Assembly (NCBI RefSeq): GCF_008933165.1
Contig: NZ_WBVQ01000001.1
Span: 868,001-932,000 of the forward strand
DNA: 64,000 nucleotides
From: Phaeocystidibacter marisrubri
Lineage (GTDB): Bacteria > Bacteroidota > Bacteroidia > Flavobacteriales > Schleiferiaceae
Reading direction: 5' to 3'
Position numbers and translations under genes: made by a program. The notes beneath the pieces were generated by a model. It had not been told where the DNA came from. It did not search any database and saw nothing but the letters and a program-made list of their open reading frames with translations. Position 1 is the stretch's first letter. Every line of letters begins with the position of its first letter. This document shows, one piece after another, positions 16,908-24,809 of this stretch.

Positions 16908-19226
16908 ATGAAATACTTCTTCTCGCTGTTCTGCCTACTGAGCTTTACGTCGGTATTCGCACAGCGAAGTGTGGAAGTACGAGTGGTAGACGAGCAAGAG
17001 AATGGCATTCAGGTTTTCACTGTCCGAATTCCCGGAGGATCTATCACAGATGGTTTAAACGGTTTGGCGGTACTGACGCTTCCCAATGATAGAGCGGTGG
17101 ATTTGGTAATTGAATCCGATGACTATCTCACAAAAGTGGTTCATGTAAGTCCGTCCGATCTTGTCGTAGAATCTCAGCTTGAAAAGAGGTATACGAAATT
17201 AGCCCCGGTTACGGTTTACGGTTCATTGACTTCAGATGGTCCTTCAACCGCAGAGAGCATCGATGAAGATCACCTGCGCAATAGAGCCGGGAATTCGCTA
17301 TCAGAATCTATTGATGGACTTCCTGGAGTTCATTCTGTCAACACAGGAGTGGGAATCTCAAAACCCATGATTCGAGGATTTGTGGGGACTCGAGTAAATG
17401 TAGTTCAAGACGGAATTCTACAAGAAGGTCAGCAATGGGGGATGGATCACGGACTAGAAATTGATCAATTTAGTGTCAACAGTGTGTCCATTTTAACAGG
17501 TGTTAAAACTTTGGAATACGGTCCGGCTTCAGCGAGCGGAATCGTGTTAGCTAATTCTGACAACACCTTTCCTCCATTAGGGTTTCACGGGGAAGTAAGT
17601 GGAATTGCCAAAAGCAATAACAAGGCAATAGGTACCTCGACATCTCTATCTTATCGGTGGAGAAATGTTTATGTGCGGGGTCGTTTCACGCTCCAAGACT
17701 TTGGCGATTATCGCGTTCCAGCGGAGTCATTTACCTATAATGGATATAATCTTACCATTCCAGATGGAGTCCTAAAGAATACGGCAGGCACAGAAATCAA
17801 TGGGAACCTCGATTTCGGTGGATATGTTGGAATACATGGATACTGGAAGGCTCGAGTGAGTCGCTTTTCTCAGAAAATTGGTCTTTTTCCGGGAGCCATG
17901 GGGATTCCTAGGCAGTTTGATATTTCTGATGTGGGAAATCAGCGCGATGTAAACATCCCATATCAGCGGACCGTTCACGATAAGATCCAAGTAAGTTATA
18001 ATAGTACCTATCAGCAGGACTTCAATGGGACTTGGGCCCTGGAAATGGCTTATCAACACAATCATAGAGAAGAGCGCTCTGCACCCCATGCACATGGTCT
18101 CAACTATGTAGATCCAAACAATACTTTGGGCATTGGGTTGGATTTAAGAACAACCCAAGTTTCTGGAAAGCGCAAGTTTAACTGGCTTGATGCTCACTGG
18201 AGTGTGGGAGGAAGCGCACAGTTTCAAGAGAATGAAAGATCTGGATGGGAGTTCCTCTTGCCAACGTTTAGTCGACAAAATTATGGAGTGTATGCACTAT
18301 CCGATTTTGTTTTGGGATCGTGGAATATATCGACTGGAGTCCGCTTTGATCAAGCGCACATGGTGGTTACGGGCTATGAGCAACCGTGGTATGCTGCACC
18401 AGACTCACTGGTGGAGCGCGTTCCTAACTTCGAGTCGAACTACTGGGCTAAGTCGTTTTCACTTGGAGCAGCTAAATCTTGGAATGATTTTCAATTCACT
18501 GGGCAATTGAGTTATTCTGAGCGAATTCCAGCTGTTGCCGAACTGGCTTCAAATGGAGTTCATCATGGGACATTCAGACATGAAGTAGGAAACCCCGATT
18601 TAGAATTGGAGCGAGGAACCTTGATAGAATTGTCGGTATTCAAAGAGTTGGTGCCGAGAAATGGAAAAGGGTCTTTTGAGTTCAAAGTGACGGGGTGGGC
18701 GTACCTTTACAGTAATTATATTTTCTTGAATCCTACTGGAGAATTTAGTCCACTTCCAGATGCAGGTCAGATCTATGCATACGAACATGCGCCTGCTTAC
18801 ATATCTGGAATGGAAATTCACCTCGCGTACCATGCGAGCAAGTATTTCAATCTCTCCATAAATTCAGATCAAATCTTAGAGTCTAGAAATAGAGAAACCG
18901 GAGGCTATCTGCCATTTCAACCCGCAACTAGTATAAGTTTAATTCCGGAGTTTTCGAATGGTGCTTGGAAAGTTGGTGCAGAGGTGGTCAACACCTTTGC
19001 GCAAAACAGAGTGGCCAACAACGAAAGACAAACGCCTGGGTATATCTTACTCAATGCTTATGCGCAATATTCAATTCAGTTGGGCGATGTATCGTCTTTA
19101 GAACTGCGTTTGCGCGGGCAGAACCTTACCAATGCGGAGTACCTTCGCCATATTTCTCGCTACCGCATTCTCAATCTTCCCGAACAGGGAATTAACCTCA
19201 TTCTTCAAGTAGCTTATAAATTTTAA
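16908..19226 (+). CDS. TonB-dependent outer-membrane receptor, probably for metal uptake
   Basis: A 772-residue outer-membrane receptor powered by TonB. Residues 1-18 are a signal peptide ending SVFAQ. A small carboxypeptidase-regulatory-like domain (~20-95) precedes the plug (~100-220), with GNSLSESIDGLPGVHSVNTG and ISKPMIRGF. The 22-strand barrel ends LILQVAYKF with the terminal aromatic residue. The plug segment ILQEGQQWGMDHG and the loop HREERSAPHAHG are rich in His and acidic residues, as in zinc/copper receptors of the ZnuD type. The downstream lipoprotein and Fur-family repressor support metal uptake; zinc is the favoured but unproven ligand. Confidence 0.88.
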   Translation: MKYFFSLFCLLSFTSVFAQRSVEVRVVDEQENGIQVFTVRIPGGSITDGLNGLAVLTLPNDRAVDLVIESDDYLTKVVHVSPSDLVVESQLEKRYTKLAPVTVYGSLTSDGPSTAESIDEDHLRNRAGNSLSESIDGLPGVHSVNTGVGISKPMIRGFVGTRVNVVQDGILQEGQQWGMDHGLEIDQFSVNSVSILTGVKTLEYGPASASGIVLANSDNTFPPLGFHGEVSGIAKSNNKAIGTSTSLSYRWRNVYVRGRFTLQDFGDYRVPAESFTYNGYNLTIPDGVLKNTAGTEINGNLDFGGYVGIHGYWKARVSRFSQKIGLFPGAMGIPRQFDISDVGNQRDVNIPYQRTVHDKIQVSYNSTYQQDFNGTWALEMAYQHNHREERSAPHAHGLNYVDPNNTLGIGLDLRTTQVSGKRKFNWLDAHWSVGGSAQFQENERSGWEFLLPTFSRQNYGVYALSDFVLGSWNISTGVRFDQAHMVVTGYEQPWYAAPDSLVERVPNFESNYWAKSFSLGAAKSWNDFQFTGQLSYSERIPAVAELASNGVHHGTFRHEVGNPDLELERGTLIELSVFKELVPRNGKGSFEFKVTGWAYLYSNYIFLNPTGEFSPLPDAGQIYAYEHAPAYISGMEIHLAYHASKYFNLSINSDQILESRNRETGGYLPFQPATSISLIPEFSNGAWKVGAEVVNTFAQNRVANNERQTPGYILLNAYAQYSIQLGDVSSLELRLRGQNLTNAEYLRHISRYRILNLPEQGINLILQVAYKF

Positions 19227-19243
19227 TGCAACAAAGTTGCGTT
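19225..19243. promoter_or_regulatory. Palindromic operator 1 (TGCAAC-AAA-GTTGCG) over the -33 box
   Basis: A 19-bp near-perfect palindrome with core GCAAC-AAA-GTTGC at 19228-19240. The -33 TTG (19237-19239) lies inside its right arm. An almost identical palindrome starts 38 bp downstream. It is a probable binding site for the Fur-family protein encoded downstream. Confidence 0.7.
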
Positions 19244-19266
19244 AATGGGTTTCAGGTGTATATTTG
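19237..19266 (+). promoter_or_regulatory. Bacteroidota-type promoter TTG-N19-TATATTTG
   Basis: The -33 TTG (19237-19239) and -7 TATATTTG (19259-19266) are separated by exactly 19 bp and match the Bacteroidota sigma-A consensus. The promoter drives the lipoprotein-fur pair and is covered on both sides by palindromes. Confidence 0.8.
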
Positions 19267-19281
19267 CAACATAGTTGCGAA
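19263..19281. promoter_or_regulatory. Palindromic operator 2 (TGCAAC-ATA-GTTGCG) at the -7 box
   Basis: The second 19-bp palindrome, core GCAAC-ATA-GTTGC at 19266-19278, overlaps the last four bases of the -7 box and the likely transcription start. It shares 14 of 15 core positions with operator 1, including the same single asymmetric G. Confidence 0.7.
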
Positions 19282-19289
19282 AATAATAC

Positions 19290-20057
19290 ATGTCAAAGAT
19301 GAGATTACTTATTGTTCCTTTTGCTTTACTCACGTTGGTTTCTTGTACAAAAGACAAGGGAGATACAACGCCTCCAAAGTTTGTTTCTGCTACCGTTCAG
19401 GGAGAATCAGAGAATCCTATTTATCTAAATGCGGGTACTGCCATAGGTGTTATGGCTGAGGTGAGTGACAATGAAGCTCTAAAGCAAGTAAAGATTGATT
19501 TGCACGATGATTTTGATGGTCACGACCACAACAAGGCGGGTTTTACACCGTGGACGTATGTGAATATCATCAGCGTGAATGGGAAGTCGGCGGTAGCTGT
19601 TGATACAACTATCATTCCTGAAGAAGCCACCGCTGGTGTGTACCATGCTGTTTTACGCGTTCTTGATAAAGCGGGAAATGAAGGTGAGTTTGTAGAGAAG
19701 GTGCTCATTATTAAGAATGGAAGTGAGCCTATCATCAGTGTAACAGCTCCTGACTTTAGCGCGACGCCTCAATTTGCTCCTGGAGATGTAATTTCCTTGG
19801 CGGGAAGTATATCGGATGTAGACGAGTTTGAAGAAATTCATATCCTCCTTCGTCAACAAGAAGATGTGGATCATTACATTACGTTTGGAGAACGCGAGTT
19901 CGATCTCGCTGATCAAAACGTGAGTTCCTTCGATCTTTCTGCGGTAAGCCTTACCATTCCTACTGATGCGAAAGCAGGGGAGTACGAAGTGGCCATTATT
20001 GCCGTTGATAAATTGGGTAATCAAGGGATTTATTACGGACATTTGCGCGTAGAATAA
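19290..20057 (+). CDS. DUF4625-like lipoprotein linked to metal uptake
   Basis: A 255-residue lipoprotein: the signal peptide ends in lipobox LVSC with acylated Cys19. The mature part has two beta-sandwich-like repeats (residues ~30-145 and ~150-255), each with an acidic segment (LHDDFDGHDHNK; SISDVDEFEEIHIL) and ending in an Ig-like DKAGNEG / DKLGNQG strand. The histidine/aspartate cluster HDDFDGHDH could bind a divalent metal. It is the first gene after the palindrome-flanked promoter and is followed seven bp later by the Fur-family gene, so it is probably a periplasmic or surface metal-binding partner of the TonB receptor. The family name is from recognition of layout, not a search. Confidence 0.7.
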   Translation: MSKMRLLIVPFALLTLVSCTKDKGDTTPPKFVSATVQGESENPIYLNAGTAIGVMAEVSDNEALKQVKIDLHDDFDGHDHNKAGFTPWTYVNIISVNGKSAVAVDTTIIPEEATAGVYHAVLRVLDKAGNEGEFVEKVLIIKNGSEPIISVTAPDFSATPQFAPGDVISLAGSISDVDEFEEIHILLRQQEDVDHYITFGEREFDLADQNVSSFDLSAVSLTIPTDAKAGEYEVAIIAVDKLGNQGIYYGHLRVE

Positions 20058-20064
20058 TGCTAAA

Positions 20065-20475
20065 ATGAGCAGGGCAGAAGATATATTGAAGTCACACGGT
20101 TTACGTTCAACTGAGATTCGTCGAGAGGTGATCAATCAGTTGCTGAATGTCGGAAAGGCCATTACGCATCAAGACATGGAAACCGCTATGCCCAAGGCGG
20201 ACCGTGTGACTCTGTATCGAACTCTCACTTCGCTTCAAGAAGCGGGTATCATTCATCAAGTTGTGGATGATGAAACGGTGAAGAAGTATGCTTTGTGTGG
20301 CGGTGGTTGTTCCCAAGATCACCATCACGACAATCACGTACATTTTAAATGTACCTCTTGTGGAGATACGCGTTGTTTGGAAAACGTGGTAATCCCAGCC
20401 GTCAACTTGCCAAAAGGCTATGTGATGGAGTCTGAAGATTTGTTGGTTCAGGGCGTTTGTCCAGAGTGCGCGTAG
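20065..20475 (+). CDS. Fur-family metal-responsive repressor (Zur-like)
   Basis: A 136-residue Fur-superfamily regulator. Residues ~5-75 form the winged helix (LRSTEIRREVINQLL, ADRVTLYRTLTSLQEAGIIHQV). The dimerisation half carries a His cluster (CSQDHHHDNHVHFKC) and two CxxC pairs (CTSC, CPEC at the C-terminus) for structural zinc. Together with the upstream lipoprotein and TonB receptor this suggests a zinc-sensing Zur, although an iron or peroxide sensor of the same family cannot be excluded. It is co-transcribed with the lipoprotein, so the palindromes would give autoregulation. Confidence 0.88.
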   Translation: MSRAEDILKSHGLRSTEIRREVINQLLNVGKAITHQDMETAMPKADRVTLYRTLTSLQEAGIIHQVVDDETVKKYALCGGGCSQDHHHDNHVHFKCTSCGDTRCLENVVIPAVNLPKGYVMESEDLLVQGVCPECA

Positions 20476-20526
20476 GGAAAGGGCTGTATAAGAGCCTGAG
20501 GCAAGGGCTGTGCAAGGGCTGACGCA
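20474..20526. repeat. Dispersed AGCCCTT repeat copy related to the 5.6-kb array
   Basis: Starting inside the fur stop codon, the plus strand carries AAGGGCT three times plus one degenerate copy, at spacings of 11-14 bp. The minus strand reads CTGCGTCAGCCCTTGCACAG, combining both half-unit types of the array at 5555-5790. Same core, opposite orientation, again directly after a gene end. Confidence 0.7.
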
Positions 20527-20661
20527 GTTGGTTAGACTATGACTCCAGATTACCGAAGACTGTTAAGCGACAGCCACCAGCAAAGAAGCCAAAGACCAAG
20601 CCCCCCTCTGCGGATTTTTCCTACATTCCTCGCGATGTATATGAACCCAAAATCTAATTTT

Positions 20662-21396
20662 ATGCGTCTATACAGATTAGCATTTCTCTTTATTCTTACT
20701 CCATTATTCGCTTTTTCACAAAGTAATTTCCATGGAGATGTCTCGGGTAGTGTTTACTTCCCAGTTCCATTTGAAGTGGTTCCAGATATTAATGCGGAGT
20801 CGTATGGTGCCGACTTTGGATGGCCTGAAATTGATGTCAATTTGTACTACGACATGATTCAATCCGATCAAAAAGGGCGAAGTTTTTTAAGCCTTTATGC
20901 CGGTGGGAATTACCGCAATATGTTCGGACTTGAGGAAGACAGTGATTCCCGCGATTTTGAAGGGGCAATGACCTCTCGTCAGTTCAGAGTAGGACTGAAA
21001 ATCTTTGATTTGGTTCGAGCGTCCTACATTCGAGCTGGAATTAGCGGAACAGGAACAGGCGAGGGATTATTTCAGAACTATACCTATGGCGGACCAGTAG
21101 TGTGGACAGATGGATTTGAGATTGGTTTGCAAGCGGAACAAGATGGTGATGCTGTGGGACTTTTTTACCAGAGTTCTTTTGCTCCTCCTGCAGGTGATAA
21201 TGTTACCGCTGTAGAATGGTCCACACTAGAAGGACGAGTGCGTTCTTCTGTTCTTAGTGGGCGTGGAGCCAATGGATTTGTGCAATTAACCGTTGGTTAC
21301 GACTTGTTCAGCTATGACGATAGAGATCAATCAAACAATCTCCCAATGGATTTTAAGTCGTTGCGAATTGGCTTAGGTATTGGAGTGGGTTTCTAG
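20662..21396 (+). CDS. Hypothetical outer-membrane beta-barrel-like protein
   Basis: A 244-residue exported protein. The frame is open from 20539, but the ATG at 20662 begins a good signal peptide (MRLYRLAFLFILTPLFAFSQ) and the upstream part has no protein character. The mature region is rich in alternating aromatic/polar strands (SFLSLYAGGNYRNMF, SRQFRVGLKIFDLVRASYIRAG) and ends in phenylalanine after GLGIGVGF, the pattern of an outer-membrane barrel. It is acidic and has no recognised family. It lies downstream of fur but is separated by the repeat copy, so it is probably a separate transcript. Confidence 0.7.
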   Translation: MRLYRLAFLFILTPLFAFSQSNFHGDVSGSVYFPVPFEVVPDINAESYGADFGWPEIDVNLYYDMIQSDQKGRSFLSLYAGGNYRNMFGLEEDSDSRDFEGAMTSRQFRVGLKIFDLVRASYIRAGISGTGTGEGLFQNYTYGGPVVWTDGFEIGLQAEQDGDAVGLFYQSSFAPPAGDNVTAVEWSTLEGRVRSSVLSGRGANGFVQLTVGYDLFSYDDRDQSNNLPMDFKSLRIGLGIGVGF

Positions 21397-21425
21397 TATA
21401 AATAGGGCGGAGGCTCTATAGAATG

Positions 21426-21475
21426 AAAAAACGGTAGAATAGTGCACAGGTGTGACTATTCTACCGTTTTTTTTT
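21426..21475. terminator. Strong bidirectional terminator
   Basis: AAAAAACGGTAGAATAGT and ACTATTCTACCGTTTTTT pair over 18 bp with an 11-base loop, followed by a nine-T run. It lies between the convergent barrel gene and proA and should terminate both. Confidence 0.95.
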
Positions 21476-21496
21476 GGGCGAAGTTAAGGCCTTATC

Positions 21497-22693
21497 CTAT
21501 CTCACTTGTCCATTCCCGTACACGTAGTACTTGTTGGTCACCAACTGATCTAGTCCCAATGGACCTCTGTGGTGCAGTTTATCCGTAGAGATGGCAAGTT
21601 CAGCTCCAACTCCCATTGCTCCTCCATCAGTAAATCGTGTAGAAGCGTTTTGGTAAACGGCAGCGCTATCTACAGTCTCCATAAATACATCTGCTCGATT
21701 GGAGTTCTCTGTCATGATGGCGGCACTATGGCCTCCGCTGAATTCATTGATTTTACGCGTGGCTTCTTCTAAAGTAGGAACTACGCTCACAACGCATTTC
21801 ATGGCAAGGAATTCTTCAAACCACGTATTTTGGTCATCAATGGTCTTAGTTTGAGCATCGAGTTGATGAACGTACTTGTCACCAAGTACTTCAACACCAG
21901 CATCTCTGAGAATGGAGTTGAGTTCCACAATTTTCTGATCCAATTCTGGAAGCTCTTCGCTGATCAAGATCTTATCAAGGGCGTTACAAGCTGAAATCTT
22001 ATCGGTCTTAGCATTTAGGATGACATCGATGGATTTTTTCCAATCGGCTTCACTGTCGATGAACAGGAAGTTGTTCCCTCTACCACTTACCAAAACCGGG
22101 CACGTAGCGTGATCTTTCACAAATTTGATCAATCTTTCGCCACCTCGTGGGACAATCAAGTCGAGTTTGACATCAGGATTTCTCAAGAATTCTTGAGTGG
22201 CCTCTCGGTTGAGTTCCAACATTCGAATCCAAGAGTCATCTAAACCATTTTCTTTGAGGGCTTCATGCCAGCATTCAACTAAGATGCGATTGCTGTGAAC
22301 GGCCTCCTTACCTCCCTTTAGCAAGATTTTACTGTTTGCTTTAAAAGCGAGAACAGCGGCTTCAATGGTTACATCCGGACGAGATTCATAGATGATCAGG
22401 ATATTCCCAAATGGAGCAGTTTTGTTTTGGATTTTTAGTCCGTTGTCAAGTTGTCTTTCCGACAAAATGTTACCAACGGGATCCTTCATAGCCTTTACCT
22501 GGCGAACGGCTTCAATCATGCCATCTACCTTGGCATCATTCACAATAAGGCGATCGTACATCGCTCTATCATTCGGGTCATACGCGTCTAAATCGCGCTT
22601 ATTCTCGCTAATAATATCGGTACGTCTGCGATCGAGAATGTCAATCATACTCTGCAGAACGCTATTTTTCTTTTCTGTTGTTTGTAATTCCAT
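21497..22693 (-). CDS. proA: Glutamate-5-semialdehyde dehydrogenase (gamma-glutamyl phosphate reductase)
   Basis: The second enzyme of proline synthesis, reducing gamma-glutamyl phosphate to glutamate 5-semialdehyde with NADPH. The 398 residues show the aldehyde-dehydrogenase fold: NILIIYESRPDVT and ALAFKANSKILLKGG-type cofactor segments, the catalytic cysteine in KISACNALDKILI and a C-terminal FTDGGAMGVGAELAIST motif. It starts 9 bp after proB on the same strand, forming the end of a proC-proB-proA operon. Confidence 0.96.
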   Translation of the reverse strand: MELQTTEKKNSVLQSMIDILDRRRTDIISENKRDLDAYDPNDRAMYDRLIVNDAKVDGMIEAVRQVKAMKDPVGNILSERQLDNGLKIQNKTAPFGNILIIYESRPDVTIEAAVLAFKANSKILLKGGKEAVHSNRILVECWHEALKENGLDDSWIRMLELNREATQEFLRNPDVKLDLIVPRGGERLIKFVKDHATCPVLVSGRGNNFLFIDSEADWKKSIDVILNAKTDKISACNALDKILISEELPELDQKIVELNSILRDAGVEVLGDKYVHQLDAQTKTIDDQNTWFEEFLAMKCVVSVVPTLEEATRKINEFSGGHSAAIMTENSNRADVFMETVDSAAVYQNASTRFTDGGAMGVGAELAISTDKLHHRGPLGLDQLVTNKYYVYGNGQVR

Positions 22694-22702
22694 GTTAGTG
22701 GT

Positions 22703-23503
22703 TTAAGCTAAACTTGATTTCATTGCGTCATCTGGGTTTCTGAAAACTGTACCCACTTTTTTACCGTCAATGATATCTACAATCACATTGTCAATTTTAC
22801 CATTGGCGATGTAGGTTGGAATGTGTTTCGACGCAGTATCCTTGGCGATTTTTACCTTGGATTCCATTCCGCCTCTTCCTTGATGCTCATCCTTTTCACT
22901 GTCTTGGATGTATTTCTCTACATCTTGATCAGGAAGTACCTCCGATATGATCACGGAATCCTTATCATCGGGGTGCCCCGTGTAGAAACCGTCAATATCG
23001 GTGAGGATAATCATCATGTCAGCTTTGGTTAACTCCGCTACAAGGCTGGCTAGTTCATCGTTATCGCTAAACATGGATTGAGTAACTGATGTAGCATCAT
23101 CTTCATTCGCAATAGGAATGACACCTTGCGAAATGAGGCCTTCATAGCAGTTAATCATATTTTCTCGGTGTACTCCTGGGTTGAAATCTCGCTTTGTTGC
23201 GAGTACCTGAGCACAGGTTAGACCGTAGTCGTGAAAGAGTTGATAGTACATTCGCATCATTCGAGGTTGTCCAATGGAACTGAAAACCTGTCGGCGAACA
23301 CTAGGATCATCTATCTTACAATCACCAAGCACCTCTTTACCTGCAATGGCAGATCCGCTTGAAATTAGGATAGTATGAATGTCTCTTTCATAAAGCTCGG
23401 CAATTTGGTGTACCAAGCGTTGAAGGATAGGGCGCACGATTCTATCATCTTTATTGGTCATAACGTTCGTGCCGACTTTAATGACCACTCTTTTCGTCTC
23501 CAT
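22703..23503 (-). CDS. proB: Glutamate 5-kinase without PUA domain
   Basis: The first enzyme of proline synthesis, phosphorylating glutamate. The 266 residues comprise only the amino-acid-kinase domain: VVIKVGTNVMT at the N-terminus, TILISSGSAIAG, IANEDDATSV and LTDIDGFYTGHPDD. Longer homologues such as that of E. coli (367 residues) carry a C-terminal PUA domain that is absent here; short forms are common in several phyla. It is preceded by a 108-bp gap with two hairpins after proC. Confidence 0.95.
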   Translation of the reverse strand: METKRVVIKVGTNVMTNKDDRIVRPILQRLVHQIAELYERDIHTILISSGSAIAGKEVLGDCKIDDPSVRRQVFSSIGQPRMMRMYYQLFHDYGLTCAQVLATKRDFNPGVHRENMINCYEGLISQGVIPIANEDDATSVTQSMFSDNDELASLVAELTKADMMIILTDIDGFYTGHPDDKDSVIISEVLPDQDVEKYIQDSEKDEHQGRGGMESKVKIAKDTASKHIPTYIANGKIDNVIVDIIDGKKVGTVFRNPDDAMKSSLA

Positions 23504-23530
23504 ATTTTTGGATTACGAATTAATTTCTGA

Positions 23531-23567
23531 GTCGGGGTGTTTCCGACAAAGACTGCGGTTTTCGCAG
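23531..23567. repeat. Two tandem hairpins between proC and proB
   Basis: GTCGG/CCGAC (23531-23547, 7-base loop) and CTGCG/CGCAG (23553-23567, 5-base loop) lie five bases apart in the 108-bp gap. On the transcribed minus strand they would fold one after the other in the intercistronic mRNA. They could be a processing site, an attenuator or a short extragenic repeat; no T-run follows. Confidence 0.55.
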
Positions 23568-23611
23568 ATTACCAACGAATTAGGTTAATACTGTTTCTTT
23601 TCTCAGGTGAA

Positions 23612-24433
23612 TTAAGCCTCCGCTGATTGCTCTTCACCAATCTCCGTAGCCCGATTAAAAGCTGCGTATGCCGCGTCCTTAATCAGTTCGTTGACATTAT
23701 TGTCTCGCATGCTGTCAAGTGCTGCTCGGGTAGTTCCTCCTTTGGAAGCCACGCGATTCATCCAGCCAACCGGAGTAATATCGTTCTGGTTGAACAATTC
23801 AACAGCTCCTTCAAATGTGCTGCTTACTAGTGTTTTGGCGGTTTTGTCGCTGAATCCCATTTGGCGGGCTGCCTCCATCATGGATTCCATGAAATAGAAA
23901 ATATAGGCAGGACCACTTCCTGAAATACCCGTAGATGCATCGATAAAACGCTCATTGCTTACATGGATGGATTTACCTGTGGTATCCAACAATCCTCCAA
24001 TGGTGAGAAGTTCAACTCGACTGACATCGTCGGTAGACGTGTAAGATGTCATTCCTTTACCCACCTGTGCAGGCAAGTTCGGCATGGCACGCACTACCTT
24101 GGTTAGGCCCAGTTCGCTTACCATACTTTCTAAGGTTACACCTGCCATAATGGAAACGATGATTTGATCGGTTCCTACCATCGGTTTCATTTTGGCAAAA
24201 AGCTCAGAGGCATGATACGGTTTAACCGCGATAAAAATGACATCAGCTTGAGGAAGACATTCTTCTAGATTGTCGAATACATCGTATTCACTGTCTTCCT
24301 TCAATTGATTTCTACGCTCTTCTGAGGTGTCGTAGATCATGAGTTTTTGTTTTGTTCCCAAGAGGTGGGAATCTCTCATACCTTCAGCATACGTGGAACC
24401 CATATTGCCGGCTCCGATAACAAGCACTTTCAT
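23612..24433 (-). CDS. proC: Pyrroline-5-carboxylate reductase
   Basis: The last enzyme of proline synthesis, reducing pyrroline-5-carboxylate with NAD(P)H. The 273-residue protein begins with a Rossmann fold (VLVIGAGNMGSTYAEG), followed by FIAVKPYHASELF, the RAMPNLPAQVGKGMT active-site segment and the dimer-domain signature GISGSGPAYIFYFMESM ... ASKGGTTRAALD. It is the promoter-proximal gene of the minus-strand proline operon. Confidence 0.97.
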   Translation of the reverse strand: MKVLVIGAGNMGSTYAEGMRDSHLLGTKQKLMIYDTSEERRNQLKEDSEYDVFDNLEECLPQADVIFIAVKPYHASELFAKMKPMVGTDQIIVSIMAGVTLESMVSELGLTKVVRAMPNLPAQVGKGMTSYTSTDDVSRVELLTIGGLLDTTGKSIHVSNERFIDASTGISGSGPAYIFYFMESMMEAARQMGFSDKTAKTLVSSTFEGAVELFNQNDITPVGWMNRVASKGGTTRAALDSMRDNNVNELIKDAAYAAFNRATEIGEEQSAEA

Positions 24434-24809
24434 TTAGTGATGTTTGGTTCATAATGGTCATGCTCTGTCGTAACATGTCATGACTTCGTGTCTCTTCGCG
24501 CAAACTTCGTGCGACAACTCTTCATAGAACCCTGAAACATGATAAATGTTCAAAAATATATATCTGTTAATCAGTGTGTTACAAAGTGTTTAGTGGAGTG
24601 TAGTGATCAAATGCACTGATTTTGAGGCGACTGACTATCCTGCAGAATGTGTGTCAGTACGGCGGGAAACGCGCAGATTCGGCAGTCATTATTTTTGAGG
24701 AAAATGATTCGAAATGTGTTGATAATTGACAGAAATCATATAAAAAATGAAAGAATTGAACGTAATTCGAGTGATTGTTGACTGCATCAATTCCTAATAC
24801 TTCATTGTA
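24434..24809. other. Gene-free divergent region between proC and ctlX
   Basis: This 376-bp gap holds the promoters of two divergent genes. On the minus strand CAAAAATA at 24551-24558 reads TATTTTTG, a match to the -7 consensus, with CAAA (TTTG) 23 bp beyond at 24582-24585; this is a plausible proC promoter with a ~110-nt leader. The leader side contains a repeated ACTTCGTG. The right half is AT-rich. A 74-codon minus-strand frame at 24654-24878 overlaps the ctlX start and looks non-coding. Confidence 0.5.
24551..24585 (-). promoter_or_regulatory. Possible proC promoter
   Basis: Reading the minus strand, TTTG (24585-24582) is followed after 23 bp by TATTTTTG (24558-24551). Box identity is good, but the spacing is at the long end for Bacteroidota promoters. 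Confidence 0.4.

Noticed and set aside
20539-20661. N-terminal extension of the 20662 beta-barrel protein
   Set aside because: The upstream part lacks protein character and would bury the signal peptide.
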